64,000 bases of DNA from Paralimibaculum aggregatum. Lineage in GTDB: Bacteria > Pseudomonadota > Alphaproteobacteria > Rhodobacterales > Rhodobacteraceae. The DNA lies in the NCBI RefSeq assembly GCF_030270585.1, contig NZ_BSYI01000005.1, positions 62,001 to 126,000 of the forward strand. Reading direction: 5' to 3'. This document shows positions 31,483-42,600 of the stretch, piece after piece. The number at the start of each line of letters is the position of its first letter. Position 1 is the first letter of the stretch. The notes under the pieces are model-generated. The model ran no database searches. It saw only the letters and a program-made list of their open reading frames with translations, and had not been told where the DNA came from. The position numbers and the translations under genes are program-made.

Positions 31483-34400
31483 TCAGACCACCACCCAGAA
31501 CCCGTCATCGGTGTCGTCGGCGGTGAGCTCGATGTTCTCCTCGCTCTCGGAGAAGGCAAGCAGCATCTCCGCCCGGGTCGCGCCATCGGCGAAGGCGGCT
31601 TCCCAGAAGGTCTCGCCGTCCTCGTCGGCGGCGCGGCCGAACAGGTTGAGATAGAGCGCGTCGACGAAATCCTCAGTGCTCGGGGCCTCGCCGCCGAAAT
31701 CCGCCGCGAACTCGTCGCTCTCGACGAAGGCCTCGGCGATGTCGTCGAGCGCGGTGCCGGCCTCGCGCTGGCCGTCCCAGAAGCGCAGGCCGGTCTCGTC
31801 GGCGGTGCGCCCGAAGGCGGCGCCGTAGAGCCGGTGCACCGAGGCGGCCTCGGGCGCGAGGTCGAACAGCCAGGCGCCGTCGTCCACCAGCACGCGTTCG
31901 ACCCCGTCGAGCGTCTCGCCCTGCCCCTCCGGCCCGGCGACGGTGATCGTGCCGCCGGCGCCGAGCGAGAGATCGAGCGCCGCCCGCGGCAGCGCGTAGA
32001 CCACCGTGTCGAAGCCCGGGCCGGCATCCAGCGCGCCGCCATTGGCAAAGCCCTGATGGGTCTCCGGCGCGAGGCCGGCGAAGACCGCGATGCCGGGCAG
32101 CCCGCCGCCGAGCTTGAGTGCGCCATAGGTGTCGAACTCGAAGCTCGAATCGGGGCCCATCACGATGTCCGTCACCTCGCCGTCCGGGAAGGTGAGGATG
32201 AAGCTGTCGCCGAATTCCATCGCGGCGATCTCGGTGAAGCTGTCGGGCCCGGAGGAGGCCAGCGAGCGGTCGGAGATCGTCGAGCTCACGGTGATGCCGA
32301 GATCCTCGAAGGCGGTGACCACCGCCTCCGCCGCCTCGTCGGCCTCGATGAAGAAGCTCTCGTCGACATCGATCGGCGTGATGTCGAGCACCGTGTCGCC
32401 GACGCCCTCGATGGTCGCGGTGATCTCGGCGAGGCCGCCCCAGTCGTCGAGCCCGCCATCGACGTCGCGCGCCGGATCGACGGCATCGAGCAGGAACTCC
32501 ATCTCGATCTCGGGGATCTCGAACTGGTCCTGGATCTCGAAGGCGCCGAGATCCACCTGCACCGCACCGAGGCTGTCGTTGAGCCCGACGATGTCGATGT
32601 CGCGGGCGAAGCCGGTGCCGCGGGCATCGGTGGTCTCGCTCGGGAGGAGGATCGTCGCGTCCACCGCCGGGTTGTCGGCCGCGGCGCGCAGGGCGACGGT
32701 CTGCACCGCCCCGCCATTGCTGGCGAGCAGCCCCGCGGTGGTGCCGTTGACGGTGCCGACGCTGGCGAACACGTCCGCCTCGCTGATGCCGCTGTCGAGC
32801 ACCATGTCGAAGCGCAGCAGCTCGTCGCCGATGATGTTGTCGCCCTCGGAGAAGACGATGTCGGTGAACACGGTGTCCGCAACATTGCCGAGGATGATGG
32901 TGGAGATCAGGTCGATGAAGCTCACCGCGCTGTCGCCGTCGATGATCTCGCCGTCGAGCGCTTCGTTGCCGGTGACGGTGACGTTCTGCAGCAGCATCTC
33001 GCCGACGAAGGTCGGCCGGTCGCTGTCGCCGACATAGACCGCGCCGCCGGCCAGCCCGGCCCGGTTGCCGTGCAGCGTGACGTTGACCAGCGAGCCGCCC
33101 TCGGCCCAGACCCCGCCGCCATTGGTGCCGGCCTCGTTGTCGGCGATGGTGCTGTTGGTGATGGTGGCGCTGAGCACGTCGAGCCCGCCGCCGTCCAGTG
33201 CGGCGCTGTTGCCGGAGATCGTCGCGCCGTCGATCACCGCGCCCTGGCCGTCGATGCCGTCGGCGATGGCGCCGCCGAAGGTGCCGGCGCTGTTGCCGGT
33301 GAGCGTGGTGCCGGAGATCGTGGTGACCCCGCCATTGTTGAAGATGCCGCCGCCGATGTTCGGCGTGCTGTTGCCGGAGACCGTGCCGCCGGTGATGTCG
33401 ACCGCGCCGAGCGCCGCGATGCCGCCGCCATGCGCGCTGTCGCCGGAGGTGACGTTGTCGGCGATCGTCACGTCGAGCAGCACCGCATCGCCGTGCACGC
33501 AGATCCCCGCGCCCTCGCTCGAGACCCCGGTGGTGGTGTTGCGGCTGACGCTGCCGCCGGTGATCGAGAGCCCGGCCTCGGCGGCGAGCCCGGCGCCCTT
33601 GGCGATGTCGCCGGTGGTCGCGTTGTCCACGACATCGGTGTCCACCAGCGTCATGTCGCCGAAGGAGAACAGGCCGGCGCCGAAGGCGTCGTCGCCGGCG
33701 GTGGAGTTGCCCGCGATCAGGCTGTCGGTGACCTCGAGCGCGCCGATGGCGAAGACGCCGGCGCCGTCGGCCTCGTCGCCCTCGGTGCGGTTGCCGGCGA
33801 TGGCGGCGTTGTCGAGCACCAGATCGCCGGCGGCAAAGACGCCGGCGCCGTTCTCGTCGAAGCCGCCGGTGAAGCCGTCGGCGATGGTGATGTTGGCGAG
33901 GGTGAGCGTGACATCCTCGGCCGAGGTCGACATCACCCGCGTCGAGCCGCCGCCGGAGACGGTGATGTCGCGCAGCCCGTCGCCGTCGCTGTCGCCGTCG
34001 ATGGTGCCGTCGGCCGAGATCACCAGCTCGCCGAGCGCCTCGTCGAGCGCGATGGTGCCGCCGGCCAGCGCCGCGTCGAAGCGGATCACGCCGCCGCCCT
34101 CGCTCGCATTGAGCGCCGCGATGGCCTCGCGCAGCGTGGTGCCGCCGCCGGCATCCATGTTGTCGTCGAGCGTGGTGACGAGGAACGGGTCGCCCGCCAG
34201 CGCGGTGTCGCGGATCGAGCCGATGGCCTCGCCGTCGGTGATCTCGGCATCGCCGGAGACCAGCTCGAGCACCAGGCGGAAGGTCTCCGGATCGGGCACC
34301 TCGGGGGAGATCTCGTCCTGGTTCACGGTGACCTCGACGACCACCTCCTCGATCTCGGCATCGCTCGCCGGGATGGTGAACTCGAAATCCTCGAGCGCGA

Positions 34401-37224
34401 CGAAATCGACGATGAACTCCTGCGTGCCGGGCACCAGCGAGCTCAGCGCGCTGAGCGAGCCGTCGTCGAGCCCGTCCTCGGTGCTGGCGCGGAGCACGAT
34501 GTCCTCGCTGCTCGGCCCGGTGCGGGTCACCACGAACTCCACCACCGAGGTGCCGCCGATCACCGGCGCCTCGAACACCAGGTCGTCGGCCACCGAGATC
34601 TCCGGCCGGTCGCCCGGCACCGCGCCGATCTCGACGCCGAAATTCGGCTCGGCATCGGTGTTGTCGGAGAAGAACCCGTCATTCGCCGAGAGGATCAGGA
34701 AGCCCGCGCCCTCCGGGATCTCGATGGTCAGCGGTGCGTCGCCGGCCGGGATCAGGAAGTCCTCGGGGATGTCGGTCGGCAGCCCGCCGGGATCGGTGGC
34801 GAGCGAGATCACGTCCTCGCCGGCATCGATGGCGCCGGGCACCCGGGCGAGCAGCGTCTGGTCCTCGAGCACCACCCCGTCGGAGGAGAAGACGCCGAGC
34901 AGGTCGAACGGCGCCTCCGGCTCGCCGGGGCCGAAGGAAAAATCGCCGACGGCGTTCAGCGCGAGGCTGTCGCCGGGGCCGAAGCCGAGCGCGGCGAGAT
35001 CCACCACCGTCGGCGCCGCGGCCTCGTCGAATTCCGGATCGACGCGCAGATAGGTGCCGTTGACCGCGGCCAGCGCGAAGTCCTGGTCGTCGTCGATGAT
35101 CGTCGCGGTGGCGAAGATCGGGGTCTCCGGGTCGTTGCCCACGGTGCCGGCGGTGACCGTGACATCGAGGGTGAAGGTCTCGTCGCCCTCGTTCTCGTCG
35201 TCGTCCTCGATGGCGACGACGACCTCGACCGTTTCCACCGCGGCATCGCTCGCCGGGATCGTGATCAGCTCGGCGATGTTGACGTAGTCGAACGGCACCG
35301 ACTGCCCGACCACGCCGCCATCGGCGGTGCCGTCGGTGGTGGTGACGTCGAGGGTGATGTCCTCCTCCGAGCTGCCGGCGCGCAGGATGGTGAAGGTGGC
35401 GGTGCCGGCCGCCTCGTCGACCGCGATGTCGGCCACCGAGATCACCGGGTCGCCGAGCACCGGCGCGAGCGTGACGGTCACCGTGGTCTCGAAGGCGGCG
35501 CCGAGCTGGTCGGCGACGGTGATGTCGTAGGCCTGCACCACCGGCAGATCGAGCGCCGCGATGTCCGCCTCGGGGGCGGTGAAGGTCCAGGCGAGGCTGC
35601 GCGCGCCGAGATCGTCGGTCAGCACCGCATCGTCCAGCACGAAGCTGCCGAGGAAGCCCTCGCCGGCCGGCGTCGCGGTGATCGTGTGGGTGTCGATCAG
35701 ATCGTCGAGGAACAGGATGTCGCCGGTGTCGCTGAAGACCGGATCGACCGCGTTCGGCACCGTGCCGGCGAGGTCGGAGCCCTCGAGCAGCGCCGGCGTG
35801 TCGTTGGCGCCGGTGAGGCTGATGGTGACCCCGGCATTGGCGGAGGCGCCGCCGGCATCGGTGACCGTGACGGTGAACACCGCCGGCAGGATCTCGCCCT
35901 CGGCGAGGAAGTCGAGATCGGCATCGGTGCCGGAGAAGCTCCAGTCGACGCTGCGGATCGTCGGGTCGCCGCCCTGCACCACCGGGCCGAGCGAGAAATT
36001 GTCCGCCAGCGAGGGCACCGCGGAGACGAAGCCGACCGTGAAGCTGTCGTCGGTGTCGGCGTCGCTGAAGAAGATCGTGCCGCTCGCGCTGACCGGCGCG
36101 AGGTCCTCCTCCGGGTCGCCCTCGGGCAGCTCGGCGGCGGCGCCGGTCAGCTCGCTGGTGGCGAGGATCACCGGCGTGCTGTTGCCGCCGATCACCGTGA
36201 CGGTGACGGTGGCGGTGTCGGTCAGCACGCCGTCGGAGACGGTGTAGGAGAAGGTCTCGAAGGCCGCCTCGCCATCGGCAAGATCGGCGAAATCCTCGGC
36301 CGTGGCGGTGTAGACCAGCGTGTCGGCGGCGTCGTCGAAGGTGACGGTGCCGCGCATCGGCTGGCTGGCGATGGCGGTGATGTCGATGGCGCCGGCATCC
36401 GGGTCGGCCGGGTCGAACACGAAGCTGGTGTCGTTGGCCAGCAGCAGCGCATGCAGGTTGGCAGTGCTGGCGCCGGCATCGACCGGGCCGGCGCTGTCGT
36501 CGAGCGCGACGGGCGGGCGGGCCAGGAAGGCATCCACCGTGAAGGTCTCGCCGCCGACGAACTCGATCAGGTCGAAATCGAGGAAGCGGCCGAGCGCCAC
36601 GCTCTCGCCGCGCAGGAAGAGCTCGAAATCGCCGCCCGGATCGGCGAGATCCGCCGGCAGGCCGAGCACGTCGTCGGGGTCGATCGGCAGCGCCGCGGTG
36701 CCGAGGCGCAGCGTCTCCGTGCCGGCCGCGCTGCCGGCCGCGGTGTCGCGCTGGCCGTCGAAGCGGGCGAGCTCCAGCCAGGCCGCGTCGAGCGTGATGC
36801 CGGTGACCGAGAGCGTGTCCTCGCCCATGAAGATCAGCCGGTCGATCGGGCGCGGATCGTCCGGGTCGGCCGGCGGCGCGAAGAGCTCGTCGATGCCGAT
36901 GTCGGGGTCGGTGATGTTGTAGAGCTCCTGCCCGCGCGCCACCGTGCCGTTGCCCTGCACCGTGCCGGCATAGACCGAGATGCTGCCGATCGCGCCGCCG
37001 AGCGGGATCGTGCCGTTGCCGCCGGTGAAGCCGCCGGGCGCGGCCGCCGCGAACTCGTAGACCAGCGCGCCCACCGGCGTGCCGTCGCCCAGCGTCAGCC
37101 CGCTGACCGTGGCGCTCACGCGGTAGATGTCGCGCGTGACCGAGAGCTCGCTGTCGAACAGCACGAGGTTGTCCGGATCGTTGGGCGGCACGAAGCCCGA
37201 GTTCAAGACATTGATCTGAGCCAT
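31483..37224 (-). CDS. Giant secreted repeat protein with Calx-beta, beta-helix and DUF4214 regions
   Basis: A 1913-residue, very acidic protein with no Sec signal, typical of type I secretion. Order of parts: N-terminal beta domain (1-220), cadherin/VCBS-like repeats (~230-600), two Calx-beta segments (~600-740 and ~860-1010), then a right-handed beta-helix introduced by FLVTTLDDNMDAGGGTTLREAI (~1015-1520) with many GGG-turn repeats. An 'echo' of an RTX hairpin and a DUF4214 module end the chain (~1780-1913; RLYGAAFGRTADETGLRFW; LYLNLFGRAADEDGETFW). The C-terminal ~150 residues resemble those of the CAP protein at 39606-42764. Probable surface adhesin or biofilm matrix protein. No T1SS genes are in the window. 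Confidence 0.85.
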   Translation of the reverse strand: MAQINVLNSGFVPPNDPDNLVLFDSELSVTRDIYRVSATVSGLTLGDGTPVGALVYEFAAAAPGGFTGGNGTIPLGGAIGSISVYAGTVQGNGTVARGQELYNITDPDIGIDELFAPPADPDDPRPIDRLIFMGEDTLSVTGITLDAAWLELARFDGQRDTAAGSAAGTETLRLGTAALPIDPDDVLGLPADLADPGGDFELFLRGESVALGRFLDFDLIEFVGGETFTVDAFLARPPVALDDSAGPVDAGASTANLHALLLANDTSFVFDPADPDAGAIDITAIASQPMRGTVTFDDAADTLVYTATAEDFADLADGEAAFETFSYTVSDGVLTDTATVTVTVIGGNSTPVILATSELTGAAAELPEGDPEEDLAPVSASGTIFFSDADTDDSFTVGFVSAVPSLADNFSLGPVVQGGDPTIRSVDWSFSGTDADLDFLAEGEILPAVFTVTVTDAGGASANAGVTISLTGANDTPALLEGSDLAGTVPNAVDPVFSDTGDILFLDDLIDTHTITATPAGEGFLGSFVLDDAVLTDDLGARSLAWTFTAPEADIAALDLPVVQAYDITVADQLGAAFETTVTVTLAPVLGDPVISVADIAVDEAAGTATFTILRAGSSEEDITLDVTTTDGTADGGVVGQSVPFDYVNIAELITIPASDAAVETVEVVVAIEDDDENEGDETFTLDVTVTAGTVGNDPETPIFATATIIDDDQDFALAAVNGTYLRVDPEFDEAAAPTVVDLAALGFGPGDSLALNAVGDFSFGPGEPEAPFDLLGVFSSDGVVLEDQTLLARVPGAIDAGEDVISLATDPGGLPTDIPEDFLIPAGDAPLTIEIPEGAGFLILSANDGFFSDNTDAEPNFGVEIGAVPGDRPEISVADDLVFEAPVIGGTSVVEFVVTRTGPSSEDIVLRASTEDGLDDGSLSALSSLVPGTQEFIVDFVALEDFEFTIPASDAEIEEVVVEVTVNQDEISPEVPDPETFRLVLELVSGDAEITDGEAIGSIRDTALAGDPFLVTTLDDNMDAGGGTTLREAIAALNASEGGGVIRFDAALAGGTIALDEALGELVISADGTIDGDSDGDGLRDITVSGGGSTRVMSTSAEDVTLTLANITIADGFTGGFDENGAGVFAAGDLVLDNAAIAGNRTEGDEADGAGVFAIGALEVTDSLIAGNSTAGDDAFGAGLFSFGDMTLVDTDVVDNATTGDIAKGAGLAAEAGLSITGGSVSRNTTTGVSSEGAGICVHGDAVLLDVTIADNVTSGDSAHGGGIAALGAVDITGGTVSGNSTPNIGGGIFNNGGVTTISGTTLTGNSAGTFGGAIADGIDGQGAVIDGATISGNSAALDGGGLDVLSATITNSTIADNEAGTNGGGVWAEGGSLVNVTLHGNRAGLAGGAVYVGDSDRPTFVGEMLLQNVTVTGNEALDGEIIDGDSAVSFIDLISTIILGNVADTVFTDIVFSEGDNIIGDELLRFDMVLDSGISEADVFASVGTVNGTTAGLLASNGGAVQTVALRAAADNPAVDATILLPSETTDARGTGFARDIDIVGLNDSLGAVQVDLGAFEIQDQFEIPEIEMEFLLDAVDPARDVDGGLDDWGGLAEITATIEGVGDTVLDITPIDVDESFFIEADEAAEAVVTAFEDLGITVSSTISDRSLASSGPDSFTEIAAMEFGDSFILTFPDGEVTDIVMGPDSSFEFDTYGALKLGGGLPGIAVFAGLAPETHQGFANGGALDAGPGFDTVVYALPRAALDLSLGAGGTITVAGPEGQGETLDGVERVLVDDGAWLFDLAPEAASVHRLYGAAFGRTADETGLRFWDGQREAGTALDDIAEAFVESDEFAADFGGEAPSTEDFVDALYLNLFGRAADEDGETFWEAAFADGATRAEMLLAFSESEENIELTADDTDDGFWVVV

Positions 37225-37259
37225 GTCGATATCCCTTCTTCAGCGTCCGCCGATGCGGC

Positions 37260-38432
37260 TCAGAAATTGATGCGCAGCCCCGCGACCAGCGACTGCTCGG
37301 AAATGTCCTCGCGCGAGAGCACGTGCTCGTAGGTGACGTCGAGGCTCACGCTGTCGGTCAGCCGCGCCACCGCGCCGAGGCTGAGGGTGACATCCGTGCG
37401 GTCGTCGGAGCCCTCCGGAAAGCCCGGCAGCACCGCGGTCTCGTTGCGGATCACGTCGATGTTGCCCTCGGCGCGGGCGAAGAACTCGACGATGCCCTCG
37501 AAATCGGTTTCCGGCTGATACCGGACCTCGCCGGCGAGGGAAAGCTGGCCGAGCGCCACCGTGCGCCCGTCGATGCGCGTGGTGCCCTGGGTGAAGGCGT
37601 CCTGCTCCTCGCGCGAGTAGCGGAAGCCCGCCTTGCCGAGGATGGTCAGCCCGTCGACCTCGACGATGCCGTCCGGCAGGTAGCCGGTGGCATTGACGAA
37701 GGCGAAGAAGCGGTTGCCGTTGAAATCGCCCTGCGAGCGGACCTCGTCGATGGTGCTGGTGCGGCTGTAGCCGATCCGGGCATAGCCGAGGCCGGCATCG
37801 ACGATGGCATGCTCGCCCACCGTCTTGCCGACATAGGGCGAGACCACCAGCCCGTCGCCGAGCAGCCGGCCGCTGCCGAAGGTGGTGTCGAGGTCGGAGC
37901 GCTCGTAGCCGATGGCGAGGCCCGCCACCAGGCCGAGATCGGGCAGCGTGTAGTCCATGCCGGTGAGCGGGTTGTAGAGCTCGCCGTCGAATTCGAGCCC
38001 GGCGGTGTCGTTCTCGAGGAAGGTGACGCCGCCATTGACCCAGGCGGCGATGCTGCCGCCGCCGAAGCTGCCCTGCGCGGCGCGCCGCCGGCCGGCGCCG
38101 CCGGCGCTGTCGTCGGAGGTGCTGCTGCGCTGGCGCAGCTCGTACTCGACCTGGGTGGAGATCGTGGTGCTGATCCGGACCGTGGCGGAGCGCGTGGTCT
38201 CGGAGGTCGCCTCCTCGATCTGGATGTCCTCCTCCTCGGCGACGCCGGCCGCCTCGAAATCCGGCGGCTGGATGCCGGGGCCCGGCCCGGGCACGATCTG
38301 CGCCATCGCCGAGGGCGCCGCCAGCAGCAGGCCAAGACCGATTACCCAAGTGGAAAAGCCCGGCAGGGGAGCGGCCTGGCCGCCGATCCTGATGCCGCGG
38401 CGCCGAGACGAACAGCCCATGTCCACCACCAT
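37260..38432 (-). CDS. Outer-membrane autotransporter-type beta-barrel protein
   Basis: About 390 residues with a leader (LGLLLAAPSAMAQ, cleaved near residue 45) followed by a Pro/Gly/Glu-rich spacer (to ~120). A barrel domain then shows alternating amphipathic strands (GGSIAAWVNGGVTFLEN, GLAIGYERSDLDTTFG, VSPYVGKTVGEHAIVDAGLGYARIGYSRT, LDVTYEHVLSRE). It ends in ...LRINF, with the C-terminal Phe recognised by the Bam machinery. This is the layout of an autotransporter barrel with almost no passenger. The start could be ATG 38432 or 38420; neither has a strong SD. It lies 35 bases upstream of the giant repeat protein gene on the same strand, so they may be cotranscribed. Confidence 0.75.
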   Translation of the reverse strand: MVVDMGCSSRRRGIRIGGQAAPLPGFSTWVIGLGLLLAAPSAMAQIVPGPGPGIQPPDFEAAGVAEEEDIQIEEATSETTRSATVRISTTISTQVEYELRQRSSTSDDSAGGAGRRRAAQGSFGGGSIAAWVNGGVTFLENDTAGLEFDGELYNPLTGMDYTLPDLGLVAGLAIGYERSDLDTTFGSGRLLGDGLVVSPYVGKTVGEHAIVDAGLGYARIGYSRTSTIDEVRSQGDFNGNRFFAFVNATGYLPDGIVEVDGLTILGKAGFRYSREEQDAFTQGTTRIDGRTVALGQLSLAGEVRYQPETDFEGIVEFFARAEGNIDVIRNETAVLPGFPEGSDDRTDVTLSLGAVARLTDSVSLDVTYEHVLSREDISEQSLVAGLRINF

Positions 38433-38523
38433 TCTTTTATGTAACTGCGGTTTCCTTACCTTAGATCAGGCGGTTCCGAATTGCGAACATTTCAGACGGC
38501 GGCGCCGGGCCGCGGCAGGGGGC

Positions 38524-39387
38524 TCAGAGCCGGTTGATCGGAACCTTGAGATAGACCGTGCCGTTGTCCTCCGCCTCGGGCATGTGCCCGGCGCGCATGT
38601 TGACCTGGATCGAGGGCACGATCAGCTTCGGCATGCCGAGCGTCGCGTCGCGGGCGGTGCGGGTGGCGACGAAATCCTCCCGCGTGTGCCCGGCGCCGAC
38701 ATGCACGTTTGCCGCCTTCTGCGCGCCCACCGTGCTCTCCCAGGCATAGGTCTCGCGGCCCGGCGCCTTGTAGTCGTGCCCGACGAAGATCCGCGTCTCG
38801 TCCGGCAGGCTCAGGATCTTCTGGATCGAATCCCACAGCGCATCGGCCGAGCCGCCGGGGAAATCGCAGCGCGCGGTGCCGAAATCCGGCATGAAGAGCG
38901 TGTCGCCCACGAAGGCCGCGTCGCCGATCACATAGGTCAGGCAGGCCGGGGTGTGGCCCGGCGTGTGCAGCACCTGCGCGCCGAGCGCGCCGATCGCGAA
39001 TCGGTCCTGCTCGCGGAACAGCGCGTCGAACTGGCTGCCGTCGCGGGCGAATTCGGTGCCGGCGTTGAACACCTTGCCGAAGACCTCCTGCACCTCGCGG
39101 ATATGCGCGCCGATGCCGATCCGCCCGCCCAGCCTTTCCTGCAGCCAGGGCGCGGCGGAGAGGTGGTCGGCATGGACATGGGTCTCGAGGATCCACTCGA
39201 CCCGCAGATCCTGCCCGGTCACATGCGCGGCGATCCGCTCGGCGCCCGTGGTGCCGGTGCGGCCCGCGGCCTGGTCATAGTCGAGCACCGAATCGATGAT
39301 CGCGCAGGCCGGCCCGCCCGGCTCGCGCACCACATAGGAGATCGTGTTGGTCGCCTCGTCGAAGAAGGCCGTGACTTCAGGGCTCAT
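38524..39387 (-). CDS. Metallo-beta-lactamase fold hydrolase, persulfide dioxygenase/BLH type
   Basis: A 287-residue MBL-fold enzyme with the metal motif THVHADH near residue 67, His in HTPGHTPACLTYVIGD near 130, the Asp of FVGDTLF and a late His in FVGHDYKAP. Spacing fits ETHE1-like persulfide dioxygenases and the BigR-operon hydrolase BLH, which detoxify H2S-derived persulfides. The C-terminal extension (LGMPKLIVPSIQVNMRAG) is characteristic of the BLH branch. The gene is preceded by ~220 bases of spacer and stands alone. Confidence 0.83.
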   Translation of the reverse strand: MSPEVTAFFDEATNTISYVVREPGGPACAIIDSVLDYDQAAGRTGTTGAERIAAHVTGQDLRVEWILETHVHADHLSAAPWLQERLGGRIGIGAHIREVQEVFGKVFNAGTEFARDGSQFDALFREQDRFAIGALGAQVLHTPGHTPACLTYVIGDAAFVGDTLFMPDFGTARCDFPGGSADALWDSIQKILSLPDETRIFVGHDYKAPGRETYAWESTVGAQKAANVHVGAGHTREDFVATRTARDATLGMPKLIVPSIQVNMRAGHMPEAEDNGTVYLKVPINRL

Positions 39388-39605
39388 CGCATCCTCCAGC
39401 CGTTGACATGCCGGCGGCATTCTACACCGCAGCCGCGGAGTTTCGAGTCCCCTCCCGGGCATGTGACCGCAATGCATCATCCGCGCTCGAATCCCGGCGC
39501 GAAATCTTGTAGTAACCCGAAGAATCAAGCATTATACAACTTGTGGGTGTGCGTACTGGGCGGAAACTTGCGTCGTCTCAGGAGCACAGTGGGGGGAATA
39601 CGAAC

Positions 39606-42600
39606 TTGGCAGCGCCGAGCGATCTCGAGCAGCTCATTCTCGAGCTGATCAACCGCGCGCGCTTCGATCCGGAGGCCGAGGCCGCCCGGGTCGGGGTTGC
39701 GCTCAACTCCGGGTTGTCATCCGGAACCATTTCCGACGACCCGAAGCAGCCGCTGGCCTTCAACCCGGTGCTGATCGATGCGGCACGCGGCCACAGCGCC
39801 TGGATGCTCGATGCCGACGAGTTCTCGCATACCGGCGCCGGCGGCACCTCCTCGCACGACCGGATGACGGCGGCGGGCTACAGCTTCTCCGGCAGCTGGG
39901 GCTCGGGCGAGAACATCGCCTGGCGCGGCTCCACCGGCGTGATGACCGATGCGCGCCGGCTCACCAACGCCTATGCGCTGCACGACCAGCTCTTCGAGAG
40001 CGCCGGCCACCGCAAGAACATCATGAATGCCGGCTTCGAGGAGATCGGCCTCGGCGAGGATACCGGCGCCTTCACCAACAGCGACGGGCGGACCTACAAC
40101 GCCTCGATGCTGACCGAGAACTTCGCCTATTCGAGCGCCGGGCCGTTCCTCTCGGGGGTGGTGTTCGACGATGCCGACGGCGACATGTTCTATGCGCCCG
40201 GCGAGGGCAGCGGCGGCATCGGCATCTCGGCCGGCGGCGCCAGCACCGCGACCTGGGGCAGCGGCGGCTACAGCCTCGCGGTCGGCCCCGGCAGCACCAC
40301 GGTCAGCGTCAGCGGGCTCGGCGGCACCAAGACCCTGACCGCCGCCATCGGCAGCCAGAACGCCAAGATCGACATCGTCGACGGCGACACGGTGATGACC
40401 ACGGTCGGCGTCGCGCTGGTCGCCGGGCTCGCCGATGTGGTGCATCTCGGGCTGTTCGGCGGCGCCTCGGCGGGCGACGCGCAGGCCAACGCGATGACCG
40501 GCGCCGGCGGCGACGACGCCTTCGACGGCGGCGCCGGCAACGACACGCTCTCCGGCGGCGCGGGCGACGACAGCCTGACCGGCGGCGCCGGCGACGACAC
40601 GCTGCGCGGCGGCACGGGCGACGACCGGGCGATCTTCGCCGGCGACAGCGGCGCCTACAGCCTGGCCGAGGTCGCCGGCGGGCTGGAGGTCACGGGAGCG
40701 GGCACCGATTTCGTCGCCGACGACATCGAGTGGCTGGTGTTCGACAACGCCGCCTTCTCCTTCGACGAGGCGCGCGATCTCGCCGCCGCGCCGCCGCCGC
40801 CCGAGCCGGAACCCGAGCCCGAGCCCGAGCCGACCCCGGAGCCCGAGCCGACCCCCGAGCCCGAACCGGAGCCCGAACCGGAGCCCGAGCCCGAGCCGGA
40901 GCCGGAGAACCGCGCGCCCACCGGGCTCGACCTCGCCGGCACCCCGGAGGTCTCCGAGGGCGCCGCCGCGGGCACCGTGGTGGCCGAGCTGGCGGCCGCC
41001 GATCCCGATGCCGGCGACAGCCACAGCTTCCGCCTGCTGCCGGGCGATGCCGACAATGCGCGGTTCGAGATCGTCGGCAACGTGCTGCGCCTCGCGCCCG
41101 GGGCCGGGCTCGACTACGAGACCGAGACCAGCCTCGAGGCGGTGATCGAGATCCGCGATGCCGGCGGGCTGACGGCGGTGGACCGCCTCGCGGTCGATGT
41201 GGCGAATGTCGCGATCAGCGATATCCGCCTCGCCTCGGGCGGCAGCGTCGCCGAGAACGCCGGGGCCGGCACCGAGGTCGCGGTCTTCGAGGCGCTGGAG
41301 ACCGCGGTCGAGACCGCCGCCAGCTTCACGCTGACCGGCAGCGCCGGCGGGCGCTTCGTGCTCGACGGCGCGGTGCTGCGCGTTGCCGCCGGCGCCTCGC
41401 TGGATTTCGAGAGCGCCGAGAGCCACCGGGTGACGATCCGCGCCACCGACGGCACCGGCCCGGCCCGCAGCGAGAGCTACGTGATCGCGGTCGAGGACGT
41501 GGCGGAGCCGGACCCGGAGCCGGAGCCCGAGCCGGAGCCCCTGCCCCCCGAACCCGAGCCGGAGCCGACGCCCGAGCCGGAACCCGAGCCGCAGCCGGAA
41601 CCCGAGCCGGAGCCGACGCCCGAGCCCGAGCCGGAACTTGAGCCCGAGCCCGAGCCCGAGCCGGAGCCGGAACCCCAGCCGCAGCCGGAACCCGAGCCGG
41701 ACCCGGAGCCGGCCGAGGGCTCGGTCGCGCTCGACGATCTGCCGGCGCTGATCGAGGCCACCCTGCCCGAGGATCTCGCGCCCGGCGCCGGGGTCGCCCA
41801 GCTGCCGCAGGTCGCGGGCCTCGACTACCGGCTGGCGCTCGGCGCCGCGCATCCCTCGGCGGGGGTCTTCGCGCTGCAGGACGGCCGCCTGGTGCTCGCC
41901 GAGGGCGCCCGGCTCGACTACGAGGCCTATCCGGTCCACCAGGTGCCGCTCACGCTGGTCGATGCGGCGGGGCGCGCCGTCGGCGGCCTCACCGTGGCGG
42001 TGGTCCTGACCGACACCCCCGGCACCACCCGCAGCGGCACCGATGGCGCCGACAGCCTCGCCGCCGGGCTCGAGGGCGACCTGCTGCTGGGCGCGGCCGG
42101 CGACGACAGCCTCGCCGGCGGCGCCGGGCGCGACAGCCTCGACGGCGGCGCCGGCGACGACCTGCTGATCGCCAGCCCGCTGCCCGACCTGCTCGACGGC
42201 GGCGCCGGCTTCGACACCGCGCGCTATGCCGGCGCCCGCGCCGACCATGCGCCGGCGCTGGCCGAGGACGGCACGATCGCGGTCGCCGGCCCCGACGGGC
42301 GCACCGACCGGCTGCAGGGCATCGAGCGGCTCGACCTCGCCGACGGCGACTTCCTCTTCGGCATCGAGAGCGCCAATCTCGGCTATGCCTACCGGCTCTA
42401 TGCCGCCACCTTCCAGCGCACCCCGGACGCGCCGGGGCTGCTGCACTGGGTCGCCGCGCTCGACGACGGGCTCGACCGGCTCGAGCTCGCCGAGGCCTTC
42501 GCCGACAGCGCCGAGTTCGGCGCGCTCTACGGCGCGGATCTCGACGATGCCGGCTATGTCCGCCAGCTCTATGCCAACGTGCTGGAGCGCGAGCCCGACG

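Noticed and set aside
31258-37332. A 2024-codon open frame on the plus strand opposite the giant repeat protein
   Set aside because: It is the antisense of a GC-rich acidic protein gene. Its translation is dominated by Arg/Asp/Gly/Val patterns with no domains, and the minus-strand frame has clear domain content.
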